DNA from: Pseudomonadota bacterium
GTDB lineage: Bacteria; Pseudomonadota; Gammaproteobacteria; Burkholderiales; Burkholderiaceae_C
NCBI GenBank assembly: GCA_021808445.1
Contig: JAKBBP010000017.1
Span: forward strand, 1 to 62,366
DNA: 62,366 bases
Direction of reading: 5' to 3'
Shown here piece by piece: positions 47,476 through 57,712 of the stretch; positions within the stretch are counted from its first letter, which is position 1, and the number at the start of each line of letters is the position of its first letter. The translations under genes and the position numbers were made by a program. The notes under the pieces were generated by a model, which ran no database searches, was not told the DNA's origin, and worked only from the letters and a program-made list of their open reading frames with translations.

Positions 47476-48729
47476 ATGGCCGAGATCAAGAACTACACCC
47501 TGAACTTCGGACCGCAGCACCCGTCCGCGCACGGCGTGCTGCGCCTGGTGCTCGAACTCGATGGCGAGGTCATCCAGCGCGCCGATCCGCACATCGGGCT
47601 GCTGCACCGCGCCACCGAGAAGCTGGCCGAGACCCGCACCTTCATCCAGGCCTTGCCCTACATGGACCGCCTGGACTACGTCTCGATGATGTGCAACGAG
47701 CACGCCTACGTGCTGGCCATCGAGAAACTGCTGGGCGTCGAGGTTCCGCTGCGCGCGCAGTACATCCGCGTGATGTTCGCGGAGATCACGCGGCTGCTCA
47801 ACCACCTGCTGTGGCTGGGCGCGCATGCGCTGGACTGCGGCGCGATGACCGTGTTCCTCTACGCCTTCCGGGAGCGCGAGGACCTGTTCGACGTGTACGA
47901 AGCCGCTTCCGGCGCCCGCATGCACGCCGCCTACTTCCGTCCGGGCGGCGTGTACCGCGACCTGCCGGACCGCATGCCCCAGTACCGGGTCTCCAGCGTG
48001 CGTGGCCCGCGCGAGCTCGAGGCGCGCAACGCCAACCGCCAGGGCTCGGTGCTGGACTTCATCGACGAATTCACCCAGCGCTTCCCGAAGTACGTCGACG
48101 AATACGAGACCCTGCTGACCGACAATCGCATCTGGAAGCAACGCACCGTGGGCATCGGCGTGGTCTCCCCCGAGCGCGCGCTGCAGCTGGGCTTTTCCGG
48201 CCCGATGCTGCGTGGCTCCGGCTTTGCCTGGGATCTGCGCAAGCAGCAGCCCTATGACGTGTACGACCGCCTGGACTTCGACATCCCGGTGGGCAAGACG
48301 GGCGATTGCTACGACCGCTACCTCGTGCGCGTCGAGGAAATGCGCCAGTCCAACCGGATCATCCAGCAATGCGTGCAGTGGCTGCGCGCCAACCCCGGGC
48401 CGGTGATCACGGACAACCACAAGGTGGCGCCGCCTTCGCGGGTGCAGATGAAGACCAGCATGGAGGATCTGATCCACCACTTCAAGCTGTTCTCCGAAGG
48501 CTTCCACGTGCCCGAAGGCGAGGCCTACGCGGCGGTCGAGCACCCGAAGGGCGAGTTCGGCATCTACCTGGTGTCCGACGGCGCGAACAAGCCTTTCCGC
48601 CTGAAGATCCGCGCTCCCGGCTTCCCGCACCTGGCCGCCATGGACGAAATGTCCCGTGGCCACATGATCGCGGATGCCGTGGCCATCATCGGCACGATGG
48701 ACATCGTGTTCGGCGAAATCGATCGGTAA
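47476..48729 (+). CDS. nuoD: NADH-quinone oxidoreductase subunit D
   Basis: A 417-aa subunit (49 kDa type) that forms the quinone pocket with Nuo[20 protein letters not shown] at residues 10-28 contains the histidine and PSAHG loop of the quinone site; [10 protein letters not shown] and [20 protein letters not shown] blocks follow in the middle ([18 protein letters not shown]). The C-terminus [27 protein letters not shown] is standard. Confidence 0.98.
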   Translation: MAEIKNYTLNFGPQHPSAHGVLRLVLELDGEVIQRADPHIGLLHRATEKLAETRTFIQALPYMDRLDYVSMMCNEHAYVLAIEKLLGVEVPLRAQYIRVMFAEITRLLNHLLWLGAHALDCGAMTVFLYAFREREDLFDVYEAASGARMHAAYFRPGGVYRDLPDRMPQYRVSSVRGPRELEARNANRQGSVLDFIDEFTQRFPKYVDEYETLLTDNRIWKQRTVGIGVVSPERALQLGFSGPMLRGSGFAWDLRKQQPYDVYDRLDFDIPVGKTGDCYDRYLVRVEEMRQSNRIIQQCVQWLRANPGPVITDNHKVAPPSRVQMKTSMEDLIHHFKLFSEGFHVPEGEAYAAVEHPKGEFGIYLVSDGANKPFRLKIRAPGFPHLAAMDEMSRGHMIADAVAIIGTMDIVFGEIDR

Positions 48730-48736
48730 ATCCCCC

Positions 48737-49252
48737 ATGCTGTCAGAAACCACCCGCCAGCGCATCGACCGCGAGCTGGCCAAGTATCCGGCCGACCAGA
48801 AGCAGTCGGCGGTGATCGCGGCACTGTCCATCGTGCAGGCCGAACGCGGCTGGATCTCCCCCGAGTCCGAGGTCGAGGTTGCCGAGTACATCGGCATCCC
48901 GCCCATCGCGGTGCACGAGGTGGTGACCTTCTACAACATGTTCAACACGCGGCCCGTGGGGCGCTTCAAGCTCAACGTGTGCACCAACCTGCCGTGCCAG
49001 CTCGGTGGGGGCGCGCAGGCGGCGCAGTACCTCAGCGAGAAGCTCGGTGTCGGCCTGGGCGAGACCACCGCGGACGGCATGTTCACGCTGCAGGAATGCG
49101 AATGCCTGGGCGCCTGCGGCGACGCACCGGTGGCGCTGGTCAACGACCGTCGCATGTGCAGTTTCCTCGATCGGGAGCGCATCGATGCGCTGATCGAGTC
49201 GCTGCGCTCGCAGGCGCGTTCGGAAGGACAAACCGGAGGACAAGCGTCATGA
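48737..49252 (+). CDS. nuoE: NADH-quinone oxidoreductase subunit E
   Basis: A 171-aa thioredoxin-fold subunit (24 kDa type) with the [2Fe-2S] cluster N1a. Its ligands are in VCTNLPCQL (about 83-91) and [12 protein letters not shown] (about 122-133). [20 protein letters not shown] near residue 20 is the helical N-terminal part. The start at 48737 lies seven bases after nuoD ends. It overlaps nuoF by four bases (ATGA). Confidence 0.97.
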   Translation: MLSETTRQRIDRELAKYPADQKQSAVIAALSIVQAERGWISPESEVEVAEYIGIPPIAVHEVVTFYNMFNTRPVGRFKLNVCTNLPCQLGGGAQAAQYLSEKLGVGLGETTADGMFTLQECECLGACGDAPVALVNDRRMCSFLDRERIDALIESLRSQARSEGQTGGQAS

Positions 49253-50580
49253 CCTTCGCTTCGAGCGGGGCCGAAACCTGTTTCCACGGCCGCCACATCA
49301 AGCCGCAGATCCTCGCCGGCCTGGACGGCGAGAACTGGCGCCTGCAGGATTACCTCAAGCGCGACGGCTACCAGGCGCTGCGCCGCATCCTCGGGGCCGA
49401 CGGCCAGCCGGGCATGACCCCCGAGCAGGTGATCGCCGAGGTGAAGGCCTCGGCGCTGCGCGGCCGCGGCGGTGCGGGCTTCCCCACGGGCCTGAAGTGG
49501 AGCTTCATGCCGCGCCAGTTCCCGGGCGCCAAGTACCTGGTGTGCAATTCCGACGAGGGCGAACCCGGCACCTTCAAGGACCGCGACATCCTGCGCTTCA
49601 ACCCCCACATCGTGATCGAGGGCATGGCCATCGCCGCCTACGCGATGGGCATCGGGGTGGGCTACAACTACATCCACGGCGAGATCTTCGCCGACTACGA
49701 GCGTTTCGAGGAGGCTCTGGAGGAGGCGCGTGCCGCCGGCTTCCTGGGTGAGAACATCCTGGGCAGCGGGTTCAGCTTCCAGCTGCACGCCTCGCACGGT
49801 TTCGGCGCCTACATCTGCGGCGAGGAGACTGCGCTGCTGGAATCCCTGGAAGGCAAGAAGGGCCAGCCGCGCTTCAAGCCGCCGTTCCCGGCCAGCTTCG
49901 GCCTGTACGGCAAGCCGACCACCATCAACAACACCGAGACCTTCGCCGCGGTGCCGTGGATCATCCGCAACGGCGCCGCCGCCTACGTCGAGGCCGGCAA
50001 GCCCAACAACGGCGGCACGAAGATCTACTCGGTGTCCGGCGACGTGGCGCGTCCGGGCAATTACGAGATCCCGATGGGCACCCCGTTCTCCGAACTGCTG
50101 GCGCTGGCCGGCGGGGTGCGCGGAGGCCGCGGGCTCAAGGCCGTGATCCCCGGCGGCTCGTCCGCGCCGGTGCTGCCGGCCTCGGTGATCATGGACTGCA
50201 CGATGGACTATGACTCCATCTCCAAGGCCGGCTCGATGCTCGGCTCGGGGGCGGTCATCGTGCTCGACGACACGCGCTGCATGGTCAAGTCGCTGCTGCG
50301 CCTGTCCTACTTCTATCAGCACGAATCCTGCGGCCAGTGCACGCCCTGCCGCGAAGGCACGGGCTGGCTGTGGCGCGTGGTGCATCGCATCGAACACGGC
50401 CAGGGCCGTCCCGAGGACCTGGAACTGCTCAACTCGGTGTCGGACAACATCGCCGGGCGCACGATCTGCGCCCTGGGCGACGCGGCGGCCATGCCGGTGA
50501 AGTCCTTCGTGCGCCATTTCCGCGCCGAGTTCGAGCATCACATCGAACACAAGACCTGCCTGGTTCCGGCCTACGTCTGA
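49249..50580 (+). CDS. nuoF: NADH-quinone oxidoreductase subunit F
   Basis: A 443-aa subunit (51 kDa type), the site of NADH oxidation. The FMN/NADH loop is [16 protein letters not shown] at about 71-86, [17 protein letters not shown] follows at about 100, and the [4Fe-4S] cluster N3 is bound by [14 protein letters not shown] (about 360-373) plus a later cysteine (TICALGD). The ATG overlaps the stop of nuoE by four bases. Confidence 0.98.
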   Translation: MTFASSGAETCFHGRHIKPQILAGLDGENWRLQDYLKRDGYQALRRILGADGQPGMTPEQVIAEVKASALRGRGGAGFPTGLKWSFMPRQFPGAKYLVCNSDEGEPGTFKDRDILRFNPHIVIEGMAIAAYAMGIGVGYNYIHGEIFADYERFEEALEEARAAGFLGENILGSGFSFQLHASHGFGAYICGEETALLESLEGKKGQPRFKPPFPASFGLYGKPTTINNTETFAAVPWIIRNGAAAYVEAGKPNNGGTKIYSVSGDVARPGNYEIPMGTPFSELLALAGGVRGGRGLKAVIPGGSSAPVLPASVIMDCTMDYDSISKAGSMLGSGAVIVLDDTRCMVKSLLRLSYFYQHESCGQCTPCREGTGWLWRVVHRIEHGQGRPEDLELLNSVSDNIAGRTICALGDAAAMPVKSFVRHFRAEFEHHIEHKTCLVPAYV

Positions 50581-50627
50581 AGCCGCAGCCCGTCCAAGCA
50601 ACGCACGCCCCGAGAGACTCTGACGTC

Positions 50628-52967
50628 ATGGTTGAACTCGAAATCGACGGTCACAAGGTCGAGGTGCCCGAAGGCTCCATGGTGATGGACGCCGCGCGCA
50701 AGCTCGATGTGTACGTGCCGCACTTCTGCTACCACCCCAAGCTGTCGATCGCGGCCAACTGCCGCATGTGCCTGGTCGACGTGGAAAAGGCGCCCAAGCC
50801 GCTGCCGGCCTGCGCCACCCCGGTGGCCCAGGGCATGATCGTGCGCACCCGTTCGGAGCGCGCCATCCAGGCCCAGAAGGGGGTGATGGAGTTCCTGCTG
50901 ATCAACCACCCGCTGGACTGCCCCATCTGCGACCAGGGCGGCGAGTGCCAGCTGCAGGATCTGGCGGTGGGCTACGGCGGATCCACCTCGCGCTACCAGG
51001 AAGAAAAGCGTGTCGTGTTCCACAAGAACGCCGGACCGCTGGTGGGCATGGAGGAAATGACCCGCTGCATCCACTGCACCCGCTGCGTGCGATTCGGGCA
51101 GGAAGTGGCCGGGCTGATGGAACTCGGCATGGCCAACCGCGGCGAACATTCCGAGATCACCACCTTCCTCGAAGGTTCGATCGAGTCCGAGCTCTCGGGC
51201 AACATGATCGACCTGTGTCCCGTGGGCGCGCTGACCAGCAAGCCCTTCCGCTTCGAGGCGCGTCCCTGGGAGCTGTCCCGTCGTGCCTCGGTCAGCCCGC
51301 ATGACAGCGTGGGCGCCAACCTGGTGATGCAGCTCAAGGCCAACCGCGTGGTGCGCGTGGTGCCCCAGACCAACGAGGCCGTCAACGAGTGCTGGCTGTC
51401 GGACCGCGACCGCTTCAGCTACGAAGGACTGGGCAGTGCCGACCGCCTCAGCACGCCGATGGTGCGCGACGAAGGCGGGCTGCGCGAGGTCGACTGGCCG
51501 ACCGCGCTGAGTTTCGTGGCCAACGGGCTCAAGCGCGTGGTCGAGGTCGAGGGGCCGCAGGCGCTGGGCGCGCTGGCCTCGCCGCTGTCGACCAACGAGG
51601 AGCTGTACCTGCTCGGGCGCATCGTGCGCGCGCTGGGCAGCGAGAACATCGACACCCGGCTGCGCCGCAGCGACGCCGCGCCGCAGCAGGTCGTGCCCTC
51701 GCTGGGCATGGCGCTGGCCGAGGTGGGGCAGTTGCAGGCCGCCTTCGTGGTGGGCTCCTTCCTGCGCAAGGACCATCCCTTGCTGGCCGCCCGCCTGCGC
51801 CGCGCCGCGCGCGCCGGCACGCAGGTCAGCGTGTTGCATGCCAGCCGCGACGACGCGCTGATGCCGCTGCGTGCCGCCCTGGCCGCGGGGCCCGCGGCCT
51901 GGGTGGCCGAGCTTGCCGGCGTGGCCGCTGCCGTGGCCGATGCCGCGGGCGTGCAGCGTCCACCGGTGCTGGAGGGTCTGCAGCCCTCGCAGGGCGCGCG
52001 CGACGTGGCCGCCAGCCTGGTGGGCAAGCAGCGCGCCGTCGTGTGGCTGGGCAACGCCGCCGCGCAGCACCCGCAGGCCTCGACCCTGGAGAGCCTGGCG
52101 CGCTGGATCGCGCAGACCGCCGGCGTGCGCTTCGGCTACACGGTGGAAGCCGGCAATACCGTGGGTGCCCACCTGGTGGGCGCGGTGCCGCGCGGGGCCG
52201 GGCAGGGCGCAGCGCAGATGCTGGCCAAGACTCCCAGCGCCATGCTGCTGCTGGGCCTGGAGCCCGAGCTCGACCTGTTCGACGGAGCGGCTGCGGCCGC
52301 GGCGCTGCGTGGCAGCGCCTTCGTCGTGGCCCTGAGCGCCTACCGCAACGCCGAACTGGAGCAATATGCCCAGGTCCTGCTCCCGGTGGCTCCGTTCAGC
52401 GAGACGGCGGGCAGCCTGATCAATTGCGAGGGACGTCTTCAGTCCTTCCAGCAGGTGGCCCCTTCGGTGGGCAGTTCGCGTCCGGCCTGGAAGGTGCTGC
52501 GCGTGCTGGGCAACCAGCTCGGGCTGCCGGGCTTCGATTTCGACACCACCGAGCAGGTGCGCGAAGCCGCGCTGCGCGGGGTGGATGTGGCCGCCGCGCT
52601 GGCGCTGCCCGAGGTGCAGCTGCCGCAGTCGCTGGAGTCCGGCGTCGCCGGCGCCACGGGCGAATTCGAGCGCCTGGCCGACGTGCCCATCTACAGCAGC
52701 GACGCCATCGTGCGCCGTTCGCCGTCGCTGCAGCGCACCGTGGACGGCCAGCGCGCTGCCCAGGTGGCGCTGCCGCGCGACGCCTGGGAGCGCCTCGGGC
52801 TGCAGCCCGGCGCCATGGTGCGCGTGCAGCAGGGGCAGGCCAGCGCCGAGCTGCCGGCCCGCCTGGACGCGACGCTCGCCAGCGGCGTGGTGCGTATCGC
52901 CACCGCCCATCCCGCGACCCAGGCGCTGGGGCCGATGTTCGGCCGCGTCTCCGTGCACAAGGTCTGA
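50628..52967 (+). CDS. nuoG: NADH-quinone oxidoreductase subunit G
   Basis: A 779-aa iron-sulfur subunit (75 kDa type). The [2Fe-2S] N1b is bound by FCYHPKLSIAANCRMCLVDV and PACATP in the first 70 residues; HPLDCPICDQGGECQLQD binds N5 with its histidine, and CIHCTRCVRFG with DLCPVGAL binds N4. The C-terminal molybdopterin-oxidoreductase-like part is present without cofactor residues, as is usual. The proximal N7 motif of some bacteria is not seen. Confidence 0.97.
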   Translation: MVELEIDGHKVEVPEGSMVMDAARKLDVYVPHFCYHPKLSIAANCRMCLVDVEKAPKPLPACATPVAQGMIVRTRSERAIQAQKGVMEFLLINHPLDCPICDQGGECQLQDLAVGYGGSTSRYQEEKRVVFHKNAGPLVGMEEMTRCIHCTRCVRFGQEVAGLMELGMANRGEHSEITTFLEGSIESELSGNMIDLCPVGALTSKPFRFEARPWELSRRASVSPHDSVGANLVMQLKANRVVRVVPQTNEAVNECWLSDRDRFSYEGLGSADRLSTPMVRDEGGLREVDWPTALSFVANGLKRVVEVEGPQALGALASPLSTNEELYLLGRIVRALGSENIDTRLRRSDAAPQQVVPSLGMALAEVGQLQAAFVVGSFLRKDHPLLAARLRRAARAGTQVSVLHASRDDALMPLRAALAAGPAAWVAELAGVAAAVADAAGVQRPPVLEGLQPSQGARDVAASLVGKQRAVVWLGNAAAQHPQASTLESLARWIAQTAGVRFGYTVEAGNTVGAHLVGAVPRGAGQGAAQMLAKTPSAMLLLGLEPELDLFDGAAAAAALRGSAFVVALSAYRNAELEQYAQVLLPVAPFSETAGSLINCEGRLQSFQQVAPSVGSSRPAWKVLRVLGNQLGLPGFDFDTTEQVREAALRGVDVAAALALPEVQLPQSLESGVAGATGEFERLADVPIYSSDAIVRRSPSLQRTVDGQRAAQVALPRDAWERLGLQPGAMVRVQQGQASAELPARLDATLASGVVRIATAHPATQALGPMFGRVSVHKV

Positions 52968-52970
52968 ACC

Positions 52971-54032
52971 ATGCTCGACGCCTTCACTTCCAGCGGACTC
53001 AAGCTGCTCGGGCCGGTGGCCTGGCCCCTGGTCTGGGACATCCTGCGCATCGTCCTGATCGTGCTGCCCCTGTTCATCGGGGTGGCCTACCTGACCCTGT
53101 GGGAACGCAAGGTCATCGGCTGGATCCAGGTCCGTATCGGCCCGAACCGCGTCGGCCCCTTCGGGCTGCTGCAGCCCATCGCCGACGGACTGAAGTTCAT
53201 CTTCAAGGAAATCGTCGTCCCGACGCGATCCAGCCACTTCCTGTTCGTGCTGGGGCCCATCATGACCCTGACCCCGGCGCTGGTGGCCTGGTCGGTGATG
53301 CCCTTCGGGCCCCAGGTCGCGCTGGTCAACGTGAACGCCGGCCTGCTCCTGCTGCTGGCCGTGACCTCGATCGAGGTCTACGGCATCATCATCGCCGGAT
53401 GGGCCTCGAACTCCAAGTACGCCTTCCTCGGCGCACTGCGCGCCTCGGCGCAGATGGTGAGCTACGAGATCGCCATGGGCTTTTGCATGGTGGTGGTGCT
53501 GATGGTCTCGGGCAGCCTGAACCTGACCCAGATCGTCGCCGTGCAGCAGCACGGGCGCTTCGCGTCCATGGGCGTGAACCTGCTGTCGTGGAACTGGCTG
53601 CCGCTGCTGCCGATTTTCGTGGTGTACATGATCTCGGGCATCGCGGAGACCAACCGCCACCCCTTCGACGTGGTCGAGGGCGAGTCCGAGATCGTCGCCG
53701 GGCACATGGTCGAGTACTCGGGCATGTCCTTCGCGCTGTTCTTCCTCGCCGAATACGCGAACATGATCCTGGTGTCCTTCCTGGCCGCCGTCATGTTCCT
53801 CGGCGGATGGGACGCGCCCTTCTCCTTCCTGGCCTTCATTCCGGGCTGGATCTGGCTGGGCATCAAGGCCTTCGTGCTGGTGACCATGTTCCTGTGGGTG
53901 CGCGCCAGTTTCCCGCGTTACCGCTACGACCAGATCATGCGCCTGGGCTGGAAGATCTTCATTCCCGTCACGCTGGTCTGGCTGGTCGTGATCGGCGCCT
54001 GGATGCAGACCCCGTGGTCCATCTGGAACTGA
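52971..54032 (+). CDS. nuoH: NADH-quinone oxidoreductase subunit H
   Basis: A 353-aa membrane subunit with about eight helices that joins the two arms and shapes the quinone tunnel. The signature [26 protein letters not shown] (in two parts) at about 47-72 and [20 protein letters not shown] at about 224-243 are complete. Starts four bases after nuoG. Confidence 0.98.
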   Translation: MLDAFTSSGLKLLGPVAWPLVWDILRIVLIVLPLFIGVAYLTLWERKVIGWIQVRIGPNRVGPFGLLQPIADGLKFIFKEIVVPTRSSHFLFVLGPIMTLTPALVAWSVMPFGPQVALVNVNAGLLLLLAVTSIEVYGIIIAGWASNSKYAFLGALRASAQMVSYEIAMGFCMVVVLMVSGSLNLTQIVAVQQHGRFASMGVNLLSWNWLPLLPIFVVYMISGIAETNRHPFDVVEGESEIVAGHMVEYSGMSFALFFLAEYANMILVSFLAAVMFLGGWDAPFSFLAFIPGWIWLGIKAFVLVTMFLWVRASFPRYRYDQIMRLGWKIFIPVTLVWLVVIGAWMQTPWSIWN

Positions 54033-54045
54033 ACCGGAGCTAGGG

Positions 54046-54534
54046 ATGTCCGCAGTACTCGATACCGTCAACAGTTTCTTCCTGGTCGAGCTGATCAAGG
54101 GCCTGGCCCTGACCGGCAAGTACGCGCTGCGCCGCAAGATCACGGTGCAGTACCCGGAAGAGAAGACCCCCATGTCGCCGCGCTTCCGCGGCCTGCACGC
54201 GCTGCGCCGCTATCCGAACGGCGAGGAGCGCTGCATCGCCTGCAAGCTGTGCGAGGCGGTGTGCCCGGCGCTGGCCATCACCATCGAAAGCGCGCAGCGC
54301 GAGGACGGCACCCGCCGCACCACGCGCTATGACATCGACCTGACCAAGTGCATCTTCTGCGGCTTCTGCGAGGAGAGCTGCCCGGTGGACTCGATCGTCG
54401 AAACCCACATCTTCGAATACCACGGCGAACAGCGCGGTGACCTGTACTTCACCAAGCCCATGCTCCTGGCCGTGGGCGACCGCTACGAACACGAAATCGC
54501 GCCCAACAAGGAGGCCGACGCACCCTACCGCTGA
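54046..54534 (+). CDS. nuoI: NADH-quinone oxidoreductase subunit I
   Basis: A 162-aa subunit (23 kDa type) with two [4Fe-4S] clusters N6a and N6b, bound by [16 protein letters not shown] at about 64-79 and [15 protein letters not shown] at about 103-117, the order expected for an 8Fe ferredoxin. The N-terminal helix lies on the membrane. Confidence 0.98.
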   Translation: MSAVLDTVNSFFLVELIKGLALTGKYALRRKITVQYPEEKTPMSPRFRGLHALRRYPNGEERCIACKLCEAVCPALAITIESAQREDGTRRTTRYDIDLTKCIFCGFCEESCPVDSIVETHIFEYHGEQRGDLYFTKPMLLAVGDRYEHEIAPNKEADAPYR

Positions 54535-54628
54535 AGCCGCCGCGCCGGGCTTCGCCGCCGGCGCCGCCGCGGGGATTCGCCGTACCGCCCCGCACAGCAG
54601 ACCCCGCGTCGCAAACCGCTGACTAGCC

Positions 54629-55297
54629 ATGACTATCGCCACCGCGCTGTTCTACCTGTTCTCGGCCGTGCTGCTGTTCGCGGCGTTTCGCGTGATCACC
54701 GCGCGCAACACCGTGCACGCCGCGCTGTACCTGGTGCTGGCCTTTTTCCAGGCCTCGACCATCTGGATGCTGCTGGAAGCCGAATTCCTGTCCATCGTGC
54801 TGGTGCTGGTGTACGTGGGCGCGGTGATGGTGCTGTTCCTGTTCGTGGTCATGATGCTCGACGTGAACGTCGACCAGTTGCGCCAGGGCTTCTGGCGCTT
54901 CTTCCCCGTGGCCGCGTTGTTCGGCGTGTTCATCGTGCTGGAAATGGCCGCGGTGCTCATGCAGGCCTTCCAGATCGGCGGGCAGACCGCGGCGGCCCAG
55001 GTGGGCGGCCAGGCGCTCAGCCCCGCCGCGCGCGCCGCGGCGCAGATCCCGAACACCGAACTGCTGGGCCGGGTGCTGTATGGCGCCTACCTGGTGCCGC
55101 TGGAAATCGCCGCGGTCATCCTGCTGGTGGCCATCATCGCCGCCATCTCCCTGACCCTGCGCAAGCGCAAGGACACGAAGAGCCAGCGCGTGGCCGACCA
55201 GCTGCGCGTGCGTCGCGCCGACCGCGTGCGCCTGGTGCAGATCCCGGCCCATGCGCCGGCGCAGGCGGCCGCCGCCGCAACCGACAAGGGGGAGTGA
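54629..55297 (+). CDS. nuoJ: NADH-quinone oxidoreductase subunit J
   Basis: A 222-aa membrane subunit with five helices. [35 protein letters not shown] (helices 2 and 3, about 31-66) includes the pi-bulge helix region; the charged tail after residue 180 is typical of Betaproteobacteria. The 94-base gap after nuoI is G+C-rich and holds no convincing gene. Confidence 0.97.
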   Translation: MTIATALFYLFSAVLLFAAFRVITARNTVHAALYLVLAFFQASTIWMLLEAEFLSIVLVLVYVGAVMVLFLFVVMMLDVNVDQLRQGFWRFFPVAALFGVFIVLEMAAVLMQAFQIGGQTAAAQVGGQALSPAARAAAQIPNTELLGRVLYGAYLVPLEIAAVILLVAIIAAISLTLRKRKDTKSQRVADQLRVRRADRVRLVQIPAHAPAQAAAAATDKGE

Positions 55298-55304
55298 CAA
55301 CACC

Positions 55305-55619
55305 ATGCTGGGATCTCTCGGTCTGGCCCATTACCTGGTGCTCAGCGCCATCCTGTTCGCGATGGCCGTGGTCGGCATCTTCCTGAACCGGCGCAACCTC
55401 ATCGTGCTGCTCATGGCCATCGAGCTCATGCTGCTGGCCGTGAACATGAATTTCGTCGCCTTCTCGCATTACCTGCAGGACATGGCTGGCCAGGTGTTCG
55501 TGTTCTTCATCCTGACCGTCGCGGCCGCCGAGTCGGCGATCGGGCTGGCCATCCTGGTCGTCCTGTTCCGCAACCTGTCGACCATCAGCGTCGACGAACT
55601 CGATTCACTCAAGGGCTGA
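55305..55619 (+). CDS. nuoK: NADH-quinone oxidoreductase subunit K
   Basis: A 104-aa membrane subunit with three helices and the two conserved membrane glutamates, in [16 protein letters not shown] (about residue 36) and [12 protein letters not shown] (about 72), used for proton transfer. The ATG at 55305 is preferred because GGGGGAG lies just before it. Confidence 0.97.
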   Translation: MLGSLGLAHYLVLSAILFAMAVVGIFLNRRNLIVLLMAIELMLLAVNMNFVAFSHYLQDMAGQVFVFFILTVAAAESAIGLAILVVLFRNLSTISVDELDSLKG

Positions 55620-55622
55620 GGC

Positions 55623-57683
55623 ATGGCTGCCACCATCAATCCCACGCTGTTGCTCGTCATCGCGCTGGCGCCGCTGGTCGGGGCCATCGTCGCAGGGCTG
55701 TTCGGCAAGACCCTGGGGCGGGTCGTCTCGCACAGCGTGACCACCGGCTCGGTCGCGCTGTCCTGCGTGCTGTCGCTGGTCGTGCTGTGGCAGGTGCTCG
55801 GCGGCGCACGCTACAACGGCACCGTCTACACCTGGATGCAGGTGGGCTCGCTGCAGATGCAGGTGGGCTTCCTCATCGACAGCCTCTCGGCGTTGATGAT
55901 GGTGGTCGTCACCTTCGTGTCGATGTGCGTGCACATCTACACCATCGGCTACATGGCCGAGGACCCGGGCTACGAGCGTTTCTTCGCCTACATCAGCCTG
56001 TTCACCTTCAGCATGCTGATGCTGGTGATGAGCAACAACTTCCTGCAGCTGTTCTTCGGCTGGGAAGCCGTGGGCCTGGTGTCGTACCTGCTGATCGGTT
56101 TCTGGTACACCCGCGAGTCGGCCGTGTTCGCCAACCTCAAGGCCTTCGTGGTCAACCGGGTGGGCGACTTCGGCTTCGTGCTGGGCATCGGCCTGGTGGT
56201 GGCCTACACCGGCAGCCTGAACTACACCGACGTGTTCGCCAAGGCCCCCGAGCTGGCCAAGCTGGTGTTCCCCGGCACGGACTGGATGCTGCTGACGGTG
56301 CTGTGCATCTGCCTGTTCATCGGAGCCATGGGCAAGAGCGCGCAGTTCCCGCTGCACGTGTGGCTGCCCGACTCGATGGAAGGCCCCACGCCCATCTCCG
56401 CGCTGATCCACGCCGCCACGATGGTGACGGCGGGCATCTTCATGGTCTCGCGCATGTCCCCGCTGTTCGAGCTGTCGGACACCGCGCTGTCGGTGGTCCT
56501 GGTGCTGGGGGCGATCACGGCGCTGTTCATGGGCTTCCTGGGCGTGATCCAGAACGACATCAAGCGGGTCATCGCCTACTCGACCCTGTCGCAGCTGGGC
56601 TACATGACCACCGCGCTGGGCGCCTCGGCCTACCCCGTGGCCATGTTCCACCTGATGACCCACGCCTTCTTCAAGGCCCTGCTGTTCCTGGCGGCGGGCT
56701 CGGTGATCATGGGCATGCACCACGACCAGGACATCCGCCACATGGGTGGGCTGCGCAAGTACATGCCCATCACCTGGATCACCTTTCTGATCGGTTCCCT
56801 GGCTCTTTGCGGCACCCCGCTGTTCTCGGGCTTCTACTCCAAGGACAGCATCATCGACGCGGTGGCGGCCAGTCATCTGCCCGGTGCGGGATTCGCGAGT
56901 TTCGCGGTGACGGCCAGCGTGTTCGTCACGGCGCTGTACTCCTTCCGCCTGTACTTCCTGGTGTTCCATGGCGAGGAGCGCTTCCGTCATGCGGTTTCGC
57001 ACCACGGCCATGACGACCACGGGCACGACGACCACGCCGCGCACGGCCACGACGACCACGGCCATGGCCATGGAAGTTTCGAGCCCCACGAGTCCCCGTG
57101 GGTCGTGACCCTGCCGCTGGTGCTGCTGGCGATTCCGTCGGCGGTGGTGGGATGGTTCACCATCCGGCCCTTGCTGTTCGGAGGCTATTTCCAGGGAGCC
57201 ATCGTCACCAACACCGCGGTGCATCCGGCCATGGCCGACCTGGCCGCGCATTTCCATGGTCCGCTGGAAATGGCCCTGGACTCCTTCGTCCATCTCCCGC
57301 TGTGGCTGGCCATCGCCGGCGGCGTGGTCGCCTACTACGCCTACATGGTGAATCCGAAGTTCCCGGTGGCCGTGCAGCGCATGTTCCAGCCGGTGTACGT
57401 GCTGCTCGATCACAAGTACTACATGGACTGGATCAACGAGCACGTGATCGCCGCCGGGGCGCGCCTGCTGGGGCGCGGCCTGTGGCAGGGCGGGGACGCC
57501 GGGATCATCGACGGCCTGCTGGTCAACGGCTCGGCTCGACTGGTCGGCATGGGCGCGGCGCTGGTGCGTCGGCTGCAGACCGGTTTCATCTATTACTACG
57601 CGCTGGCGATGATCGCGGGCGTGGTCGTGTTCATGTGGATGTTCGTGCCGGGCAAGCTGCTCTCCGGCTGGTTCATCCGATAA
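55623..57683 (+). CDS. nuoL: NADH-quinone oxidoreductase subunit L
   Basis: A 686-aa antiporter-like proton-pumping subunit with about 16 helices and the long lateral helix at its C-terminal part. NFLQLFFGWEAVGLVSYLLIG holds the key glutamate at about 146; GKSAQFPLHVWLPDSMEGPTP (about 237-257) and HAFFKALLFLAAGSVI are standard. Residues 460-489 form an extra-rich histidine/aspartate loop (13 histidines in 30 residues). Confidence 0.98.
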   Translation: MAATINPTLLLVIALAPLVGAIVAGLFGKTLGRVVSHSVTTGSVALSCVLSLVVLWQVLGGARYNGTVYTWMQVGSLQMQVGFLIDSLSALMMVVVTFVSMCVHIYTIGYMAEDPGYERFFAYISLFTFSMLMLVMSNNFLQLFFGWEAVGLVSYLLIGFWYTRESAVFANLKAFVVNRVGDFGFVLGIGLVVAYTGSLNYTDVFAKAPELAKLVFPGTDWMLLTVLCICLFIGAMGKSAQFPLHVWLPDSMEGPTPISALIHAATMVTAGIFMVSRMSPLFELSDTALSVVLVLGAITALFMGFLGVIQNDIKRVIAYSTLSQLGYMTTALGASAYPVAMFHLMTHAFFKALLFLAAGSVIMGMHHDQDIRHMGGLRKYMPITWITFLIGSLALCGTPLFSGFYSKDSIIDAVAASHLPGAGFASFAVTASVFVTALYSFRLYFLVFHGEERFRHAVSHHGHDDHGHDDHAAHGHDDHGHGHGSFEPHESPWVVTLPLVLLAIPSAVVGWFTIRPLLFGGYFQGAIVTNTAVHPAMADLAAHFHGPLEMALDSFVHLPLWLAIAGGVVAYYAYMVNPKFPVAVQRMFQPVYVLLDHKYYMDWINEHVIAAGARLLGRGLWQGGDAGIIDGLLVNGSARLVGMGAALVRRLQTGFIYYYALAMIAGVVVFMWMFVPGKLLSGWFIR

Positions 57684-57712
57684 ACCCAGGGCCTGCGGCT
57701 ACCCGATAACCT

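Noticed and set aside
50571..54173. A 1200-codon open frame antisense to nuoG, nuoH and others
   Set aside because: It is a shadow of the G+C-rich third-position bias of the nuo genes. Low-complexity H/Q/R-rich product, no domain, and fully covered by well-supported genes.
54535..54628. Possible small gene between nuoI and nuoJ
   Set aside because: Sequence is G+C-rich and repetitive with no start codon plus ribosome site; taken as spacer.
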